A stretch of 64,000 nt of DNA from Acidovorax sp. NO-1 (GTDB taxonomy: Bacteria; Pseudomonadota; Gammaproteobacteria; Burkholderiales; Burkholderiaceae_C), in the NCBI RefSeq assembly GCF_000238595.1, contig NZ_AGTS01000078.1, forward strand, positions 62,001 to 126,000, read 5' to 3'. The first letter of the stretch is position 1. Each line of letters starts with the position of its first letter. The notes under the pieces were generated by a model. That model did no database searches, had not been told where the DNA came from, and saw only the letters and a list, made by a program, of their open reading frames with translations. The position numbers and the translations under genes were made by a program. Below are positions 36,926-46,648 of this stretch, one piece after another.

Positions 36926-36936
36926 CAGGGGGGTGC

Positions 36937-38208
36937 TCAGAGTTTCGACTTGCCGTCCGGCTCGTCCTTCTTCTTGTCGTTGCCTTCGATATATGGAGAC
37001 CATGGCTTGGCCTTCACCGGGCCCGGCGTCTTCCACACCACGTTGAACTGGCCGTCGGCCTTGATCTCGCCGATGAACACGCTCTTGTGCAGGTGGTGGT
37101 TCTTTTCGTCCATCTTGCTCACGATGCCCGATGGTGCCTTGAAGGTCTGACCGGCCATGGCGGCAATCACCTTGTCGGTGTCGGTGCTCTTGGCCTTGGT
37201 CACGGCTTGCGCCCACATGTTGATGCCGATGTAGGTGGCTTCCATCGGGTCGTTGGTGAGCGGCTTGTCCTTGTGGCCCGCAATGCCCTTGGCTTTGGCG
37301 TAGTCGCCCCACTTCTTCATGAAGGCAGTGTTTTCAGGGCTCTTGATGGACTGGAAGTAGTTCCAGGCAGCCAGGTGGCCGACCAGTGGCTTGGTGTCCA
37401 CGCCGCGCAGTTCTTCTTCACCCACGCTGAATGCGACGACTGGCACGTCCTTGGCCTTCAGGCCCGCGTTGCCCAATTCCTTGTAGAAGGGCACGTTGGA
37501 GTCGCCGTTGATGGTGGACACCACGGCCGTCTTGCCGCCCTGGCTGAACTTCTTGATGTCGGCCACGATGGTCTGGTAGTCAGAGTGGCCGAATGGGGTG
37601 TACTTCTCGTCGATGTCGGAATCCTTCACGCCCTTGGACTTGAGGTAGGCGCGCAGGATCTTGTTGGTGGTGCGGGGGTACACGTAGTCGGTGCCCAGCA
37701 GCACCCAGCGCTTGGCAGAGCCGCCGTCCTTGCTCATCAGGTAGTCCACCGCAGGGATGGCTTGCTGGTTGGGCGCGGCGCCGGTGTAGAACACGTTCTT
37801 GGACAGCTCTTCACCTTCGTACTGCACGGGATAGAACAGCAGGCCGTTCATTTCTTCAACCACGGGCAGCACCGACTTGCGCGACACCGAGGTCCAGCAG
37901 CCGAAGATGACCGAAACCTTGTCCTGGCCCAGCAGCTGCTTGGTTTTTTCAGCGAACAGGGGCCAGTTGGAGGCCGGGTCCACCACCACGGGTTCGAGCT
38001 TCTTGCCCAGCAGGCCGCCCTTGGCGTTGATCTCGTCGATGGCCATCAGCACGGTGTCTTTCAACACGGTTTCGGAGATGGCCATGGTGCCCGACAGGCT
38101 GTGCAGGATGCCGACCTTGATCGTGTCCTGGGCGTGGGCTGGCAGCGCAGACAGGCCAGCGAGCGTAGCGACGGCCGCGAGGGCCTTGAGGGAATAACGA
38201 CGTTGCAT
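36937..38208 (-). CDS. urtA: urea ABC transporter substrate-binding protein UrtA
   Basis: 423 residues from the ATG at 38208, with GGAGAAG as ribosome site. A Sec signal peptide ends about PAHAQD (residue 27). The mature part starts TIKVGILHSLSGTMAISE and contains FGCWTSVSRKSVLPVVEE and FYPVQYEGEE, all characteristic of UrtA/FmdD-like amide and urea binders. First gene of urtABCD(E). The C-terminus is Lys/Asp-rich. Confidence 0.95.
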   Translation of the reverse strand: MQRRYSLKALAAVATLAGLSALPAHAQDTIKVGILHSLSGTMAISETVLKDTVLMAIDEINAKGGLLGKKLEPVVVDPASNWPLFAEKTKQLLGQDKVSVIFGCWTSVSRKSVLPVVEEMNGLLFYPVQYEGEELSKNVFYTGAAPNQQAIPAVDYLMSKDGGSAKRWVLLGTDYVYPRTTNKILRAYLKSKGVKDSDIDEKYTPFGHSDYQTIVADIKKFSQGGKTAVVSTINGDSNVPFYKELGNAGLKAKDVPVVAFSVGEEELRGVDTKPLVGHLAAWNYFQSIKSPENTAFMKKWGDYAKAKGIAGHKDKPLTNDPMEATYIGINMWAQAVTKAKSTDTDKVIAAMAGQTFKAPSGIVSKMDEKNHHLHKSVFIGEIKADGQFNVVWKTPGPVKAKPWSPYIEGNDKKKDEPDGKSKL

Positions 38209-38557
38209 GTGTGCTTCTCCGGTGGTGGTTTCAATCAATCAAACCGCTTCGCTCGCCGGTCCCTTGCAGGGCCCTGGGTGATCGAGCGATGGAATGGATT
38301 CTGGAGAGCGGGGCCTGCTTCGGAAATACGCCGGGTGGCGTACACGGCGGCCCGGCGCGAACGCGCAGAGCCTGTTCACCCGCGTTGTGTCGGGTAGGCG
38401 AAACGCTATGCAATTAGTAGCTAATAGCGCTTGATATATAAGCGCTAGAGGCCAAAAACACTCAAAATCTGCGGCAATCCCGGTGGTGGACAAACGCCCC
38501 TGGGAATTACGATGGGCAGCAACGGCCCTCCCCCGCTCACCCCAAAAGGAATAGACG
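38209..38557. other. divergent promoter region, urtA / isoquinoline-oxidoreductase-like genes
   Basis: 349 bases. It holds one dispersed repeat (38405-38460) and a GC-rich stretch with several CGGCGG/CCGG palindromic pieces. No NtrC or other nitrogen-control site could be matched with confidence. Confidence 0.4.
38405..38460. repeat. dispersed AGCGCTTAT repeat, copy 7
   Basis: GCTATGCAATTAGTAGCTAA, TAGCGCTTGATATATAAGCG, CTAGAGGCCAAAAACA. Well conserved, in the upstream region of urtA. Confidence 0.8.
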
Positions 38558-40828
38558 ATGGTGAAACGACGCACAGTGCTCCTCGGCGGCGCCGCAACGG
38601 CGGGCGCGCTGGTCATTGGCTGGGGCGTGATGCCGCCGCGCCAGCGCCTGCACCCCGCCGACCCCCTGCCGCAGACCAGCGGGCAGGCCGCCTTGAACGG
38701 CTGGGTCAAAGTGGGGGCCGACAACACCGTGACGGTGATGATGGCCAAGTCCGAAATGGGCCAGGGCGCACACACCGGGCTGGCCGCCATCCTGGCCGAA
38801 GAGCTGGACGCTGACTGGGCGCAGGTGCGGATCGAGATGACGCCCATCGACGACATCTACAACAACCTGGCCACGGTGGTGGACGGCCTGCCCTTTCACC
38901 CCGACAACGACGGCTCGATGAAGGCCGTGGCGGGCTGGCTGACCGCCAAGACGATGCGCGAGGTGGGCGTGATGATGACGGGCGGATCGAGCAGCATCAA
39001 GGACCTGTGGCTGCCCATGCGCGAAGCTGGCGCCCATGCGCGTGCGATGCTGATCCGCGCCGCTGCCGCGCAGTGGGGCGTGCAGGCGACCGAGTGCACG
39101 GCCAACGCAGGCTGGGTGGAACACACCGCAGGGCAGCGCGCCACCTTTGGCGAACTGGCCGCTCTGGCCGCGCAGCAGCAAATGCCGGGCAAGGTCGTGC
39201 TGAAAGAACCCGCACAGTTCAAGCTGATCGGCAAGCCGCTCACGCGCATCGAGGCGCCGTCCAAACTCGATGGAACGGCCGTGTTCGGCATCGACGCCAA
39301 CCCGCCCGGCCTGCTGCACGCTAGCCTCGTGATGTGCCCCACGCGCGGTGGCAAGGTGGCCCGCTTTGACGCGGCCGCCGCCCAGAAGCTGCCCGGCGTG
39401 AAGCACGTAGTGGAAGTGGCGCCCTACCACGGCGGCACGGGCGGAGTGGCGGTGATTGCTGACACGCCCTGGCACGCCAAAAAGGCCGCTGCGGCCATCA
39501 CCGTGGAATGGGACCACGGCCCCGCCGCCACCTTGTCGAGCGATACCGTGATGGCGCGGCTGGCCCAGGCGCTGGACGAAGCCAAGGGCTTTGGCTACCA
39601 CAGCGCGGGCGATGTGGACGCGGCCATGCAAGGCGCTGCGACCACCATCACCGCCGACTACCGCGCGCCCTACCTGGCCCACGCCGCGCTGGAGCCGATC
39701 AACTGCACAGTGCAGTTCAAAGACGGCGCTGCCACCGTGTGGACATCCACCCAGGTGCCGGGCCTGGCGCGCCGCGCGGCGGCCAAGGCGCTGGGCATCG
39801 ACGATGAAAAAGTGACCGTGCACCAGCTGCTGCTGGGTGGCGGCTTTGGCCGCCGGCTGGAGGCCGACTACGTGGCCCAGGCCGCCGCCATTGCCAAGGC
39901 GGCGGGTGGTGCGCCGGTGCAAACGCTGTGGAGCCGCGAGCAGGACACGCAGCACGACTTCTACCGCCCGGCCTGCATGGCCCGCTTCAAAGCGGGCTTT
40001 GACGCACAGGGCCAGCTGGTGGCGTGGCACAACGTGTCGGTGGGCCAGGCCATCGTGCCGCAGGTGCTGGTGCGCACCTTTGGCCTCGCAGGCGCAGGGC
40101 CGGACAAGACCACGTCCGAAGGCGCGTTCGACCAGCCCTACGAATGGCCCCATGCGCGCCTTGCGCACGAGATCGTTGACCTGCCGCTGCCGGTGGGCTT
40201 CTGGCGCTCGGTCGGGCACTCGCACCAGGCATTTTTCAAGGAAAGTTTTGTGGACGAGGCCGCAGCAGCGGCCAAGCAGGACCCGGTGGCGTTTCGCGCC
40301 GCACTGCTGCAAAAGCACCCGCGCCATCTGAAGGTGCTGCAAAAGGCGGCCGAGCTGGCGGACTGGGGCCAACCGCTGGCACCGGGTGCAGCGGGCGAGA
40401 AGCGTGCGCGCGGCGTGGCGCTGCACCAGTCGTTCGGCTCCATCGTGGCGCAGGTGGCCGAGGTGTCGGTGGGGGCCGACAAAACCATCCGCGTGCACCG
40501 CGTGGTGTGCGTTGTCGACTGCGGCGCCGCCATCAACCCCAACCTGATTGCGCAGCAGATGGAAAGCGGCGTGGTGTTTGGCCTCACGGCGGCGCTGTAT
40601 GGCGAGATCACGCTGAAGGACGGGCAGGTGCAGCAAAGCAATTTTCACGACGTGCCGCTGTTGCGCATGGCCGACTGCCCGCGTGTGGAAACGCACATCA
40701 TCGACAGCGCCGAGCCGCCCGAGGGCGTGGGCGAGCCGGGCGTGCCGCCCATTGCGCCCGCCGTGGCCAATGCCCTTTTCGCACTCACCGGCCAGCGCCT
40801 GCGCGCCCTGCCGCTGAAGCTGGCCTGA
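38558..40828 (+). CDS. molybdopterin-binding oxidoreductase, isoquinoline 1-oxidoreductase beta-subunit-like
   Basis: 756 residues, xanthine dehydrogenase superfamily. The N-terminus ([16 protein letters not shown]) is a Tat-type signal, so it is probably exported with its cofactor. The AEMGQG-type glycine motif appears as [12 protein letters not shown]; cofactor-binding [15 protein letters not shown] is present, and the [12 protein letters not shown] block near the C-terminus carries the catalytic Glu. It pairs with the iron-sulfur subunit encoded 19 bases downstream. The family hydroxylates N-heterocycles or oxidises aldehydes; the substrate is not readable. XdhC at 11.4 kb is another family's partner and need not serve it. 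Confidence 0.87.
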   Translation: MVKRRTVLLGGAATAGALVIGWGVMPPRQRLHPADPLPQTSGQAALNGWVKVGADNTVTVMMAKSEMGQGAHTGLAAILAEELDADWAQVRIEMTPIDDIYNNLATVVDGLPFHPDNDGSMKAVAGWLTAKTMREVGVMMTGGSSSIKDLWLPMREAGAHARAMLIRAAAAQWGVQATECTANAGWVEHTAGQRATFGELAALAAQQQMPGKVVLKEPAQFKLIGKPLTRIEAPSKLDGTAVFGIDANPPGLLHASLVMCPTRGGKVARFDAAAAQKLPGVKHVVEVAPYHGGTGGVAVIADTPWHAKKAAAAITVEWDHGPAATLSSDTVMARLAQALDEAKGFGYHSAGDVDAAMQGAATTITADYRAPYLAHAALEPINCTVQFKDGAATVWTSTQVPGLARRAAAKALGIDDEKVTVHQLLLGGGFGRRLEADYVAQAAAIAKAAGGAPVQTLWSREQDTQHDFYRPACMARFKAGFDAQGQLVAWHNVSVGQAIVPQVLVRTFGLAGAGPDKTTSEGAFDQPYEWPHARLAHEIVDLPLPVGFWRSVGHSHQAFFKESFVDEAAAAAKQDPVAFRAALLQKHPRHLKVLQKAAELADWGQPLAPGAAGEKRARGVALHQSFGSIVAQVAEVSVGADKTIRVHRVVCVVDCGAAINPNLIAQQMESGVVFGLTAALYGEITLKDGQVQQSNFHDVPLLRMADCPRVETHIIDSAEPPEGVGEPGVPPIAPAVANALFALTGQRLRALPLKLA

Positions 40829-40847
40829 ATCGATTCAAGGAACCACC

Positions 40848-41306
40848 ATGTCCACGACCTTGCGCATCAACGGCAAAGCCATCTCCGTCACCGCCGAACC
40901 CGACACCCCGCTGCTGTGGGTGCTGCGCGGCGAGCTGCACCTCAACGGCACCAAGTTTGGCTGCGGCATGGCGCTGTGCGGCGCCTGCACCGTGCACCTG
41001 AACGGCGAACCCGTGCGCGCCTGCATCACGCCCCTGTCGGCCGTGGGTGACGCCGACATCACCACCATTGAAGGCCTGCAAGGCCCCGAGGCCACCGCCC
41101 TGCGCAGCGCGTGGACGGTGCTGGATGTGGCGCAGTGCGGCTACTGCCAGAGCGGGCAGCTGATGTCGGCCTGCGCGCTACTGAAGAAAACCCCGAAGCC
41201 CAGCGATGCGGACATTGATGCGGCGATGGGCGGGAATGCGTGTCGGTGCGGGACGTATCCGAGGATTCGGGCGGCGATTCATCGGGCGGCTGAGGGGCGG
41301 GGTTGA
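40848..41306 (+). CDS. (2Fe-2S) ferredoxin-type subunit, isoquinoline 1-oxidoreductase alpha-like
   Basis: 152 residues with eight cysteines for two [2Fe-2S] clusters: [12 protein letters not shown] and an earlier Cys for the plant-type cluster, then [10 protein letters not shown] and CRCGTYPR for the second. It carries electrons from the Mo site of the large subunit. It has no signal peptide of its own, so it would be co-exported with the Tat partner. Structured repeat copy 2 starts 41 bases after its stop. Confidence 0.92.
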   Translation: MSTTLRINGKAISVTAEPDTPLLWVLRGELHLNGTKFGCGMALCGACTVHLNGEPVRACITPLSAVGDADITTIEGLQGPEATALRSAWTVLDVAQCGYCQSGQLMSACALLKKTPKPSDADIDAAMGGNACRCGTYPRIRAAIHRAAEGRG

Positions 41307-41347
41307 TTTTTGGTTCGCTCGCTGATCTGAGCTGCATGACTAATTGA

Positions 41348-42003
41348 AGGGCGGGAGCCGGGGTGTGCGCCCGGCGGCGCAGTAACTTTCTCTTGCCTCG
41401 CCAAGAGAAAGTCACCAAAAAGAAGGCGACCCTACACGCTGCGTCCCTTCGCTTCGCTGCGGGCAACCTGCGGTGCTCGGTTTTGGCGGGATCTCGCTAA
41501 ACTCGTGCCGCTTCGCGTCACTCAAACAGACGCGAGCCCTGATCCGCCAAAACCTCCGCTCCTCGGCGCATCCTGAAGGGAACCCGGGGATCGGACATCC
41601 ACCCGGGCCATTGCTTCGCTGCGCTGCGCTCGGCCCCAAACGCGCGGGCGCAAGCGCCTCGCTGCGCAGACTGGGCCGAGCGAAGCAATGGCCCGTGTGG
41701 CTGTTCGGATGTTCGGCTGTCCCACCCCTGCTGGCTGCGCCTGCGGCGGGGCGGTTGCGGGGTGAGCATGCGCGTCGAAGCGCGCATGCCTCGTTGTCTA
41801 GCTCGCCGGGGCTGATCGAACGTAGCGCCAACGGCGCGCAGTGAGTTCCACGGCGCACCCCGCAAGCGCCCCGACGCAGGTTTGCCCCAACGCCGCAAGG
41901 CGTTGGGGTCGCAGACTGGGGGTCGCCTTTTCTTTGGTGACTTTCTTTTGGCGAAGCAAAAGAAAGTTACTCGCACGCCGGGCGACTCCCGGCCTCCGCC
42001 CTC
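41348..42003. repeat. structured 0.66-kb repeat element, copy 2
   Basis: Terminal arms at 41348-41432 and 41920-42003 match copy 1 closely. Internal hairpins lie at the same relative places but with altered sequence: 41479-41489/41544-41554 (GGTTTTGGCGG/CCGCCAAAACC where copy 1 has CAGGGGGTGCG/CGCACCCCCTG), 41605-41620/41679-41694, 41748-41764/41856-41872 (one mismatch), 41766-41774/41781-41789, and 41885-41894/41899-41908 (CCCCAACGCC/GGCGTTGGGG where copy 1 has CCCCTTCGC/GCGAAGGGG). It fills the 798-base gap between the iron-sulfur subunit gene and the MurA-like gene. No coding signal. Confidence 0.85.
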
Positions 42004-42104
42004 GGCACAGGCAGGCCGCACGCAAGTACCCAAAACGCCAACCCAGTTAGAGTATCGACCTCGCGCAACCCCTCGCCCGCCCAGGCCTCTTCTCCTCCCT
42101 CCCC

Positions 42105-43406
42105 ATGTCCAACCTCGTCGTCCACGGCGGCACCCCGCTCAAGGGCCGCATTACGCCATCTGCCAACAAGAACGCCGTGCTGCCCGTGCTCTGCGCCACG
42201 CTGCTCACCAACGAGCCACTCAGGCTGCTGGGCGTGCCCGACATCACCGATGTGCGCAAGATCCTCGACATCTTCCGCACGCTGGGCAGCGATGTGCAGA
42301 TGGACCACACCACCGGCACGCTGGAGTTGCACCACCACGCCACCACGTTTGACGCAGCCCACCACCGCCTGCCCGAGGAGATGCGCTCGTCCATCATGCT
42401 GGTGCCGCCCCTGCTGGCGCGCTTTGGCGTGGCGCGGCTGGAGGACAACGTCAAGGGCTGCACGCTGGGCGTGCGCGAGATCGATCCGCATGTGGAGGTG
42501 TTCTACCGCTTTGGTGGCCGCGTGGAGCGGGCCGAGGGCTCGCTGCTGATCCGCTGCGACGGCAGGCTGCAGGCCAACCACCACTGGCTGGACTACGCAT
42601 CGGTCACCACCACCGAGAACTTCGTGCTGTGCGCCGCCACGGCCGAGGGCACGTCGGTGCTGACGAACGCCGCGTCGGAGCCCCACGTGCAGGAGTTCTG
42701 CCGCTTCATGACCATGATCGGCGTGCGCATCGAGGGCATGGGCACGTCGCGCATCACGGTGCACGGCGGCACCACCCTGCGCGGTGGCGAGTTCCGCTTT
42801 GACGAAGATTTTCACGAGATCACCACCTTCCTCGCCTTAGGTGCGATCACGGGGGGCGACGTGGTGGTGAAGAACAGCGCACCCGAGAACTTTCCGCTCA
42901 TCGACCGCACGTTTGCCAAGTTCGGCGTCACGATCGCGCACGAGGACGGCTGGTCGCGCGCGCACTGCGCGGGGCCCCTCAAGGTGCAGACGCCGTTCAC
43001 CAGCAACGTGCTGACCAAGGTGGAGGCGGCGCCCTGGCCGTACTTTCCGGTGGACCTGCTGCCCATCTTCATCGCCCTGGGTGTGCGGGCCGAAGGCAAT
43101 GCGCTGTTCTGGAACAAGGTGTACGACGGCGCCCTGGGCTGGGCGGGCGAGCTGTCCAAATTCGGCGCGCATGTGTTCCAGTCCGACCCGCACCGGCTGG
43201 TCACCTTTGGCGGCAATGCGCTCACGCCAGCGGTGGTGGAGAGCCCCTACATCATCCGCGTGGCGATTGCGCTCTTCATGGTGGCGGCGAGCACGCCCGG
43301 GCGCTCGGAGATCCGCAACGCCGCACCCATCCGCCGCGCCCACCCGCACTTTGTGGAGAACCTGCGCAGCCTGGGCGTGCAGGTGGAGTGGACGAGCGAG
43401 GAATGA
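42105..43406 (+). CDS. MurA-like enolpyruvyl transferase (UDP-N-acetylglucosamine 1-carboxyvinyltransferase family)
   Basis: 433 residues, about MurA length. Key MurA residues are kept: ANKNAVLP (Lys/Asn of the active site), KGCTLGVRE (the Cys115 and Arg120 equivalents), FPVDLLPIF (Asp305 equivalent) and an Arg near IRRAHPHF. The rest is clearly divergent from housekeeping MurA, including the catalytic-loop surroundings (GVREID rather than GARPVD). It may be a paralogue serving a special carbohydrate or cell-wall task; the housekeeping murA would then be elsewhere. Convergent with a GGDEF gene. Confidence 0.8.
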   Translation: MSNLVVHGGTPLKGRITPSANKNAVLPVLCATLLTNEPLRLLGVPDITDVRKILDIFRTLGSDVQMDHTTGTLELHHHATTFDAAHHRLPEEMRSSIMLVPPLLARFGVARLEDNVKGCTLGVREIDPHVEVFYRFGGRVERAEGSLLIRCDGRLQANHHWLDYASVTTTENFVLCAATAEGTSVLTNAASEPHVQEFCRFMTMIGVRIEGMGTSRITVHGGTTLRGGEFRFDEDFHEITTFLALGAITGGDVVVKNSAPENFPLIDRTFAKFGVTIAHEDGWSRAHCAGPLKVQTPFTSNVLTKVEAAPWPYFPVDLLPIFIALGVRAEGNALFWNKVYDGALGWAGELSKFGAHVFQSDPHRLVTFGGNALTPAVVESPYIIRVAIALFMVAASTPGRSEIRNAAPIRRAHPHFVENLRSLGVQVEWTSEE

Positions 43407-43421
43407 GCGGGCCTGCGCGCC

Positions 43422-44489
43422 TCACGCCGTGAGGCCGCCGCCCACGCCATTGTCTGGCTCACTGAGCACGTGCACTGCAGCGGGCACACCCGGCGGCGCA
43501 TCGGCGCAGTACACGGCATTGCGCCCCGTGCCCTTGGCACGGTAGAGGGCCGTGTCGGCGCGGTTGATCAGCGCTTCAAAGTCATAGCTGCAGCCCTGCT
43601 GCAGCGTGGCTACGCCAATGCTCACGGTGACGGAAACGCATGCGCCTGCGTCGTTCACGGGCACTCGCATTGCGGCGATCTCGCGCCGCAGCGTCTCGGC
43701 CACATGCAGCGCGCTGGTGCCCCCGGTCTCGGGCAGCACGATGACGAACTCTTCCCCGCCAAACCGCGCCACGATGTCCACGCCGCTGCGCTTGCGCGCT
43801 GCACAGGCACTGGCCACGGCGCAGATCACGCGGTCGCCTGCCAGATGGCCCCACGCGTCGTTGACGGCCTTGAAGAGGTCGATGTCCACCACCAGCACGG
43901 ACACCGGGTGCCCAAACCGCTCGGAGCGTTTGCACTCGTTCGCGCCCAGGTTCATAAGGGTGCGCCGGTTCGACAGGCCGGTCAGCGCATCATGGGCGGC
44001 CAGCAGTTCCAGCGCCGCATTCAGTTCCTGCAGCAGCTGGTTTTGCTCCACCAGCTGCCGGTTGATCTGCGCGATCTCGTCTTCCTGCTGCTTGCGGTCG
44101 TGGATATTGAACGTCACGCCGATCAGGCGCTTGCCCGGCGTGTCCGTGTTGCGGTCCATGATGCGGCCGTAGTTGGCAAACCAGATCCACTCGCCCGCCT
44201 TGGAGCGCAGCCGGAACTCGGCGCGGTACTGCGGCGTGGCGCCCGCCACATGGTCGGCCACCGCCTGCCGGACCCTTTCGAGATCACCGGGATGAAACAG
44301 GGCAAAGATATCCTCCAGGCCGGACGCCATTTCGTCCTCGGCAAAGCCCAGCTCCCGGAAGGTCTTGGTCGCCTTGTACGTGACCTGGCCAGTGACCAGG
44401 TCGTTCTCCCAAAGATCAAGACCGGCGGCTTCAAGCACCAGTGCCAGACGGTCCTTGTTCAGGTCTTTTTCAGTGTCGCCCATCGCCAT
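43422..44489 (-). CDS. PAS-GGDEF protein (putative diguanylate cyclase)
   Basis: 355 residues from the ATG at 44489 (AAGG six bases upstream; a GTG at 44495 is two codons earlier). A PAS fold spans about 15-135, with WIWFANYGRIMDR and a FNIHDRKQQEDE end, then a short coiled coil, then GGDEF with FGGEEF (active form). The I-site position reads SGVD, so RxxD lacks its Arg and feedback inhibition is probably weak. Soluble. Convergent with the MurA-like gene and divergent from the CheX-like gene. Confidence 0.9.
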   Translation of the reverse strand: MAMGDTEKDLNKDRLALVLEAAGLDLWENDLVTGQVTYKATKTFRELGFAEDEMASGLEDIFALFHPGDLERVRQAVADHVAGATPQYRAEFRLRSKAGEWIWFANYGRIMDRNTDTPGKRLIGVTFNIHDRKQQEDEIAQINRQLVEQNQLLQELNAALELLAAHDALTGLSNRRTLMNLGANECKRSERFGHPVSVLVVDIDLFKAVNDAWGHLAGDRVICAVASACAARKRSGVDIVARFGGEEFVIVLPETGGTSALHVAETLRREIAAMRVPVNDAGACVSVTVSIGVATLQQGCSYDFEALINRADTALYRAKGTGRNAVYCADAPPGVPAAVHVLSEPDNGVGGGLTA

Positions 44490-44812
44490 TGGCACCTTGT
44501 GTCAGCCCCGCCCTGTTGAAAGCCCCCAGTGGTGGCAAAGGCCACCGCCGCCCAAAGCCATGGCAACGTGGCCCCCTGCCATGTCGCACCCGTCCTGCCC
44601 ACGGTGATGGATGCGCCTGGCACCACCTCTGCCGCCTCCCTGGCACGATACGCCCACGCGCCTCCTTGTCAATCGACGGCTTCCCTCTCAGCCTCCCACG
44701 CACTGTGGGCGACACGTCGGTAACGGCACGGGAAAGCACGCTGGCCGGTCTCGGCGCCTTCGCCTATGCTCTGCACCACGTCAACCTGCCACCATCATCT
44801 CCTGAACGCACC
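44490..44812. other. divergent intergenic region, GGDEF gene / CheX-like gene
   Basis: 323 bases. The frame upstream of the CheX-like ATG is open but Pro/Arg-rich and unsupported. Nothing else recognised. Confidence 0.4.
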
Positions 44813-45499
44813 ATGAGTACCCCCGAAAAATCCACCGTCTACGGCACCGAAGACCTGCTGATCAGCCTGTGCAACTCCGTCACCCGCGTGCTGGGCGTGG
44901 CCACCCACAGCCAGATCCACTACTCCGGCATGGTGCAGCGCATCAGCAAGACCTGCCTGAAGCCCGACATCGGCTGCTTTGTGCTGTTTGACGGCGGCTT
45001 CTCGGGGCTGGTGATCATCAACTTCTCGGGCCAGGCGGCGATGGAGCTGTATGCCAACTACCTGCTGAACATGGGCATGTCCAAGGACGACCTGGTCAGC
45101 TCGTACACCTCGGACGAGGTCAGCAACGTGATGGGCGAGCTGATGAACCAGGTGGTGGGCGACTTCACCGGCAAGGTGCGGCGCGAGCTGCAGACCCACA
45201 TCACCCAGAACCAGCCCAAGATGCTGGTGCTGAACAAGCAGGTGCAGCTGAGCGTGGACGCCAACCTTGACAAGCCCGAAGCCCGGCGCGTGACCTTCTA
45301 CACCAGCAACAACAACATCTTCTACCTGGAACTCGCCATCGACCGCACCGAGTTCATCAAGCTCTATGACTTTGAAGCGCAGGAAGCACCCGACCCCGAC
45401 GCGCTGATGGCCCAGTCGCAGGCCGCGCCCCCGGTGCCTGCGCCACCGCCTGCGGGGCAGGACGATACCGATGCGCTGCTCAAGTCGCTGGGGATGTAA
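44813..45499 (+). CDS. CheX-like/DUF3334-type protein
   Basis: 228 residues. The central part resembles the CheC/CheX phosphatase fold, with the helix SDEVSNVMGELMNQVVGDFTGK containing the ExxN motif these enzymes use on CheY-P. A second ExxN helix is not seen, so it could be CheX-like or only a structural relative. The C-terminus is a Pro/Ala/Gln linker ending DTDALLKSLGM, similar to short docking tails. Its neighbour is a GGDEF gene in divergent orientation; no che or fli genes are in the window. Function unproved. Confidence 0.65.
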   Translation: MSTPEKSTVYGTEDLLISLCNSVTRVLGVATHSQIHYSGMVQRISKTCLKPDIGCFVLFDGGFSGLVIINFSGQAAMELYANYLLNMGMSKDDLVSSYTSDEVSNVMGELMNQVVGDFTGKVRRELQTHITQNQPKMLVLNKQVQLSVDANLDKPEARRVTFYTSNNNIFYLELAIDRTEFIKLYDFEAQEAPDPDALMAQSQAAPPVPAPPPAGQDDTDALLKSLGM

Positions 45500-45558
45500 A
45501 TAGCTATCAAAATAATAGCTTCTGGCGCTTTACTGGCAAGCGCAAGCGGCCAAAAATA
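45499..45558. repeat. dispersed AGCGCTTAT repeat, copy 8
   Basis: AATAGCTATCAAAATAATAG, CTTCTGGCGCTTTACTGG, CAAGCGCAAGCGGCCAAAAA. Directly follows the stop of the CheX-like gene, in the convergent gap before the EamA gene. Confidence 0.75.
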
Positions 45559-45584
45559 CCTGAAACCATGCGGTTCGGCAGCCC

Positions 45585-46523
45585 TCAAACCGGGCGCCGC
45601 GTGCCCAGCCGCTCCGCGATCCAGATGCCGCCGAGCACCATTGCCAGTGCCACGGCGTGGTACCAGCCCACCGGCTCGCCCAGCACGCCCACGGCCAGTG
45701 CGGGGCCAAAGACAGGGTTGAGGTTGAGGAACACGCTGGCGCGTGCGGGGCCGATCATTTCCACAGCGCGGATGAAGAGGATCTGCGAGACAAACGATGG
45801 CAGCAGACCGATGTAGACCAGAATGGCCCAGCCCCACGGCGTAGGCCAGAAAAAGCGCCCCGACAGCACTTCGGCCGCCAGCAGCGGCAAAGATGCCAGT
45901 GCCGCAACACCCGCCACGGCCGAGAAAAAAACCAGCGGCGGCACCGCAGGCCGGGAGCGCAGCCCCAGCGTGTAGCCGGCGTACAGCAGCGAGGCCAGCA
46001 AGATCCAGGCGTCGCCCAGGTTGATGTCCAGCGCTGCCAGCGCAGCCCAGGAGCCGCGCGAGGCCACCACCGCCACGCCCGCCAGCGTGATGACAACACC
46101 CACCATCTGCAGAGCGGTGACCCGCAACCCGAAAAACATCACACCGCCCAGCAACACCAGCACGGGGATCATTCCCTGTATCAGCGAAAGGTTGACGGCC
46201 GTGGTGTGGTGTGCCGCTGCATAGAACAGCGCGTTGAAAGCGGTGAACCCGCTCACGCCCATCAGCGCCAGATACATCCAGCGGCCGCGCAGCGCCGGCA
46301 ACTGCTGTGCCACCTGCTGGCGCGCCACAAACCACAGCGCGATACAAGCAATGCCCCAGCGCGCCGTGGTGAGCATCATCGGAGAAACATGGCCCACGGC
46401 CAGGCGCGCCGCCACCGCATTGCTACCCCAGATAAGGGTGGTGACCACCAGCAGCAGCGCCGGGCGCCGGTACAGCCCGCGCAGGAAGGCCCCGCGCGCA
46501 GCAACAGAGGGAGATGCGGACAT
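45585..46523 (-). CDS. EamA/DMT-family transporter
   Basis: 312 residues from the ATG at 46523, with ten hydrophobic helices forming two EamA repeats (about 20-145 and 160-300). The RhaT/YdcZ-type drug/metabolite transporters export amino acids or metabolites; the substrate cannot be assigned. Open sequence upstream of the ATG is not family-like. Confidence 0.87.
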   Translation of the reverse strand: MSASPSVAARGAFLRGLYRRPALLLVVTTLIWGSNAVAARLAVGHVSPMMLTTARWGIACIALWFVARQQVAQQLPALRGRWMYLALMGVSGFTAFNALFYAAAHHTTAVNLSLIQGMIPVLVLLGGVMFFGLRVTALQMVGVVITLAGVAVVASRGSWAALAALDINLGDAWILLASLLYAGYTLGLRSRPAVPPLVFFSAVAGVAALASLPLLAAEVLSGRFFWPTPWGWAILVYIGLLPSFVSQILFIRAVEMIGPARASVFLNLNPVFGPALAVGVLGEPVGWYHAVALAMVLGGIWIAERLGTRRPV

Positions 46524-46648
46524 GGGCTGAGCGTAGCAAATCGCCACAGCACACCCGATCCCGCGCCACCACACACCGCCAGACAGGCTGCCGGCCCGCC
46601 GCGCAGGCGGGCATGCCGTCATGCGCCCGGCTCCGCACGCGCAGCCGC

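Noticed and set aside
38537-40696. Minus-strand 719-codon frame opposite the isoquinoline-oxidoreductase-like gene
   Set aside because: Antisense shadow, His/Arg-rich; the plus strand has cofactor and catalytic motifs.
32333-42003. IS element or composite transposon bounded by the two structured repeats
   Set aside because: No transposase; the interval holds ordinary urt and oxidoreductase genes, and no target duplications are visible.
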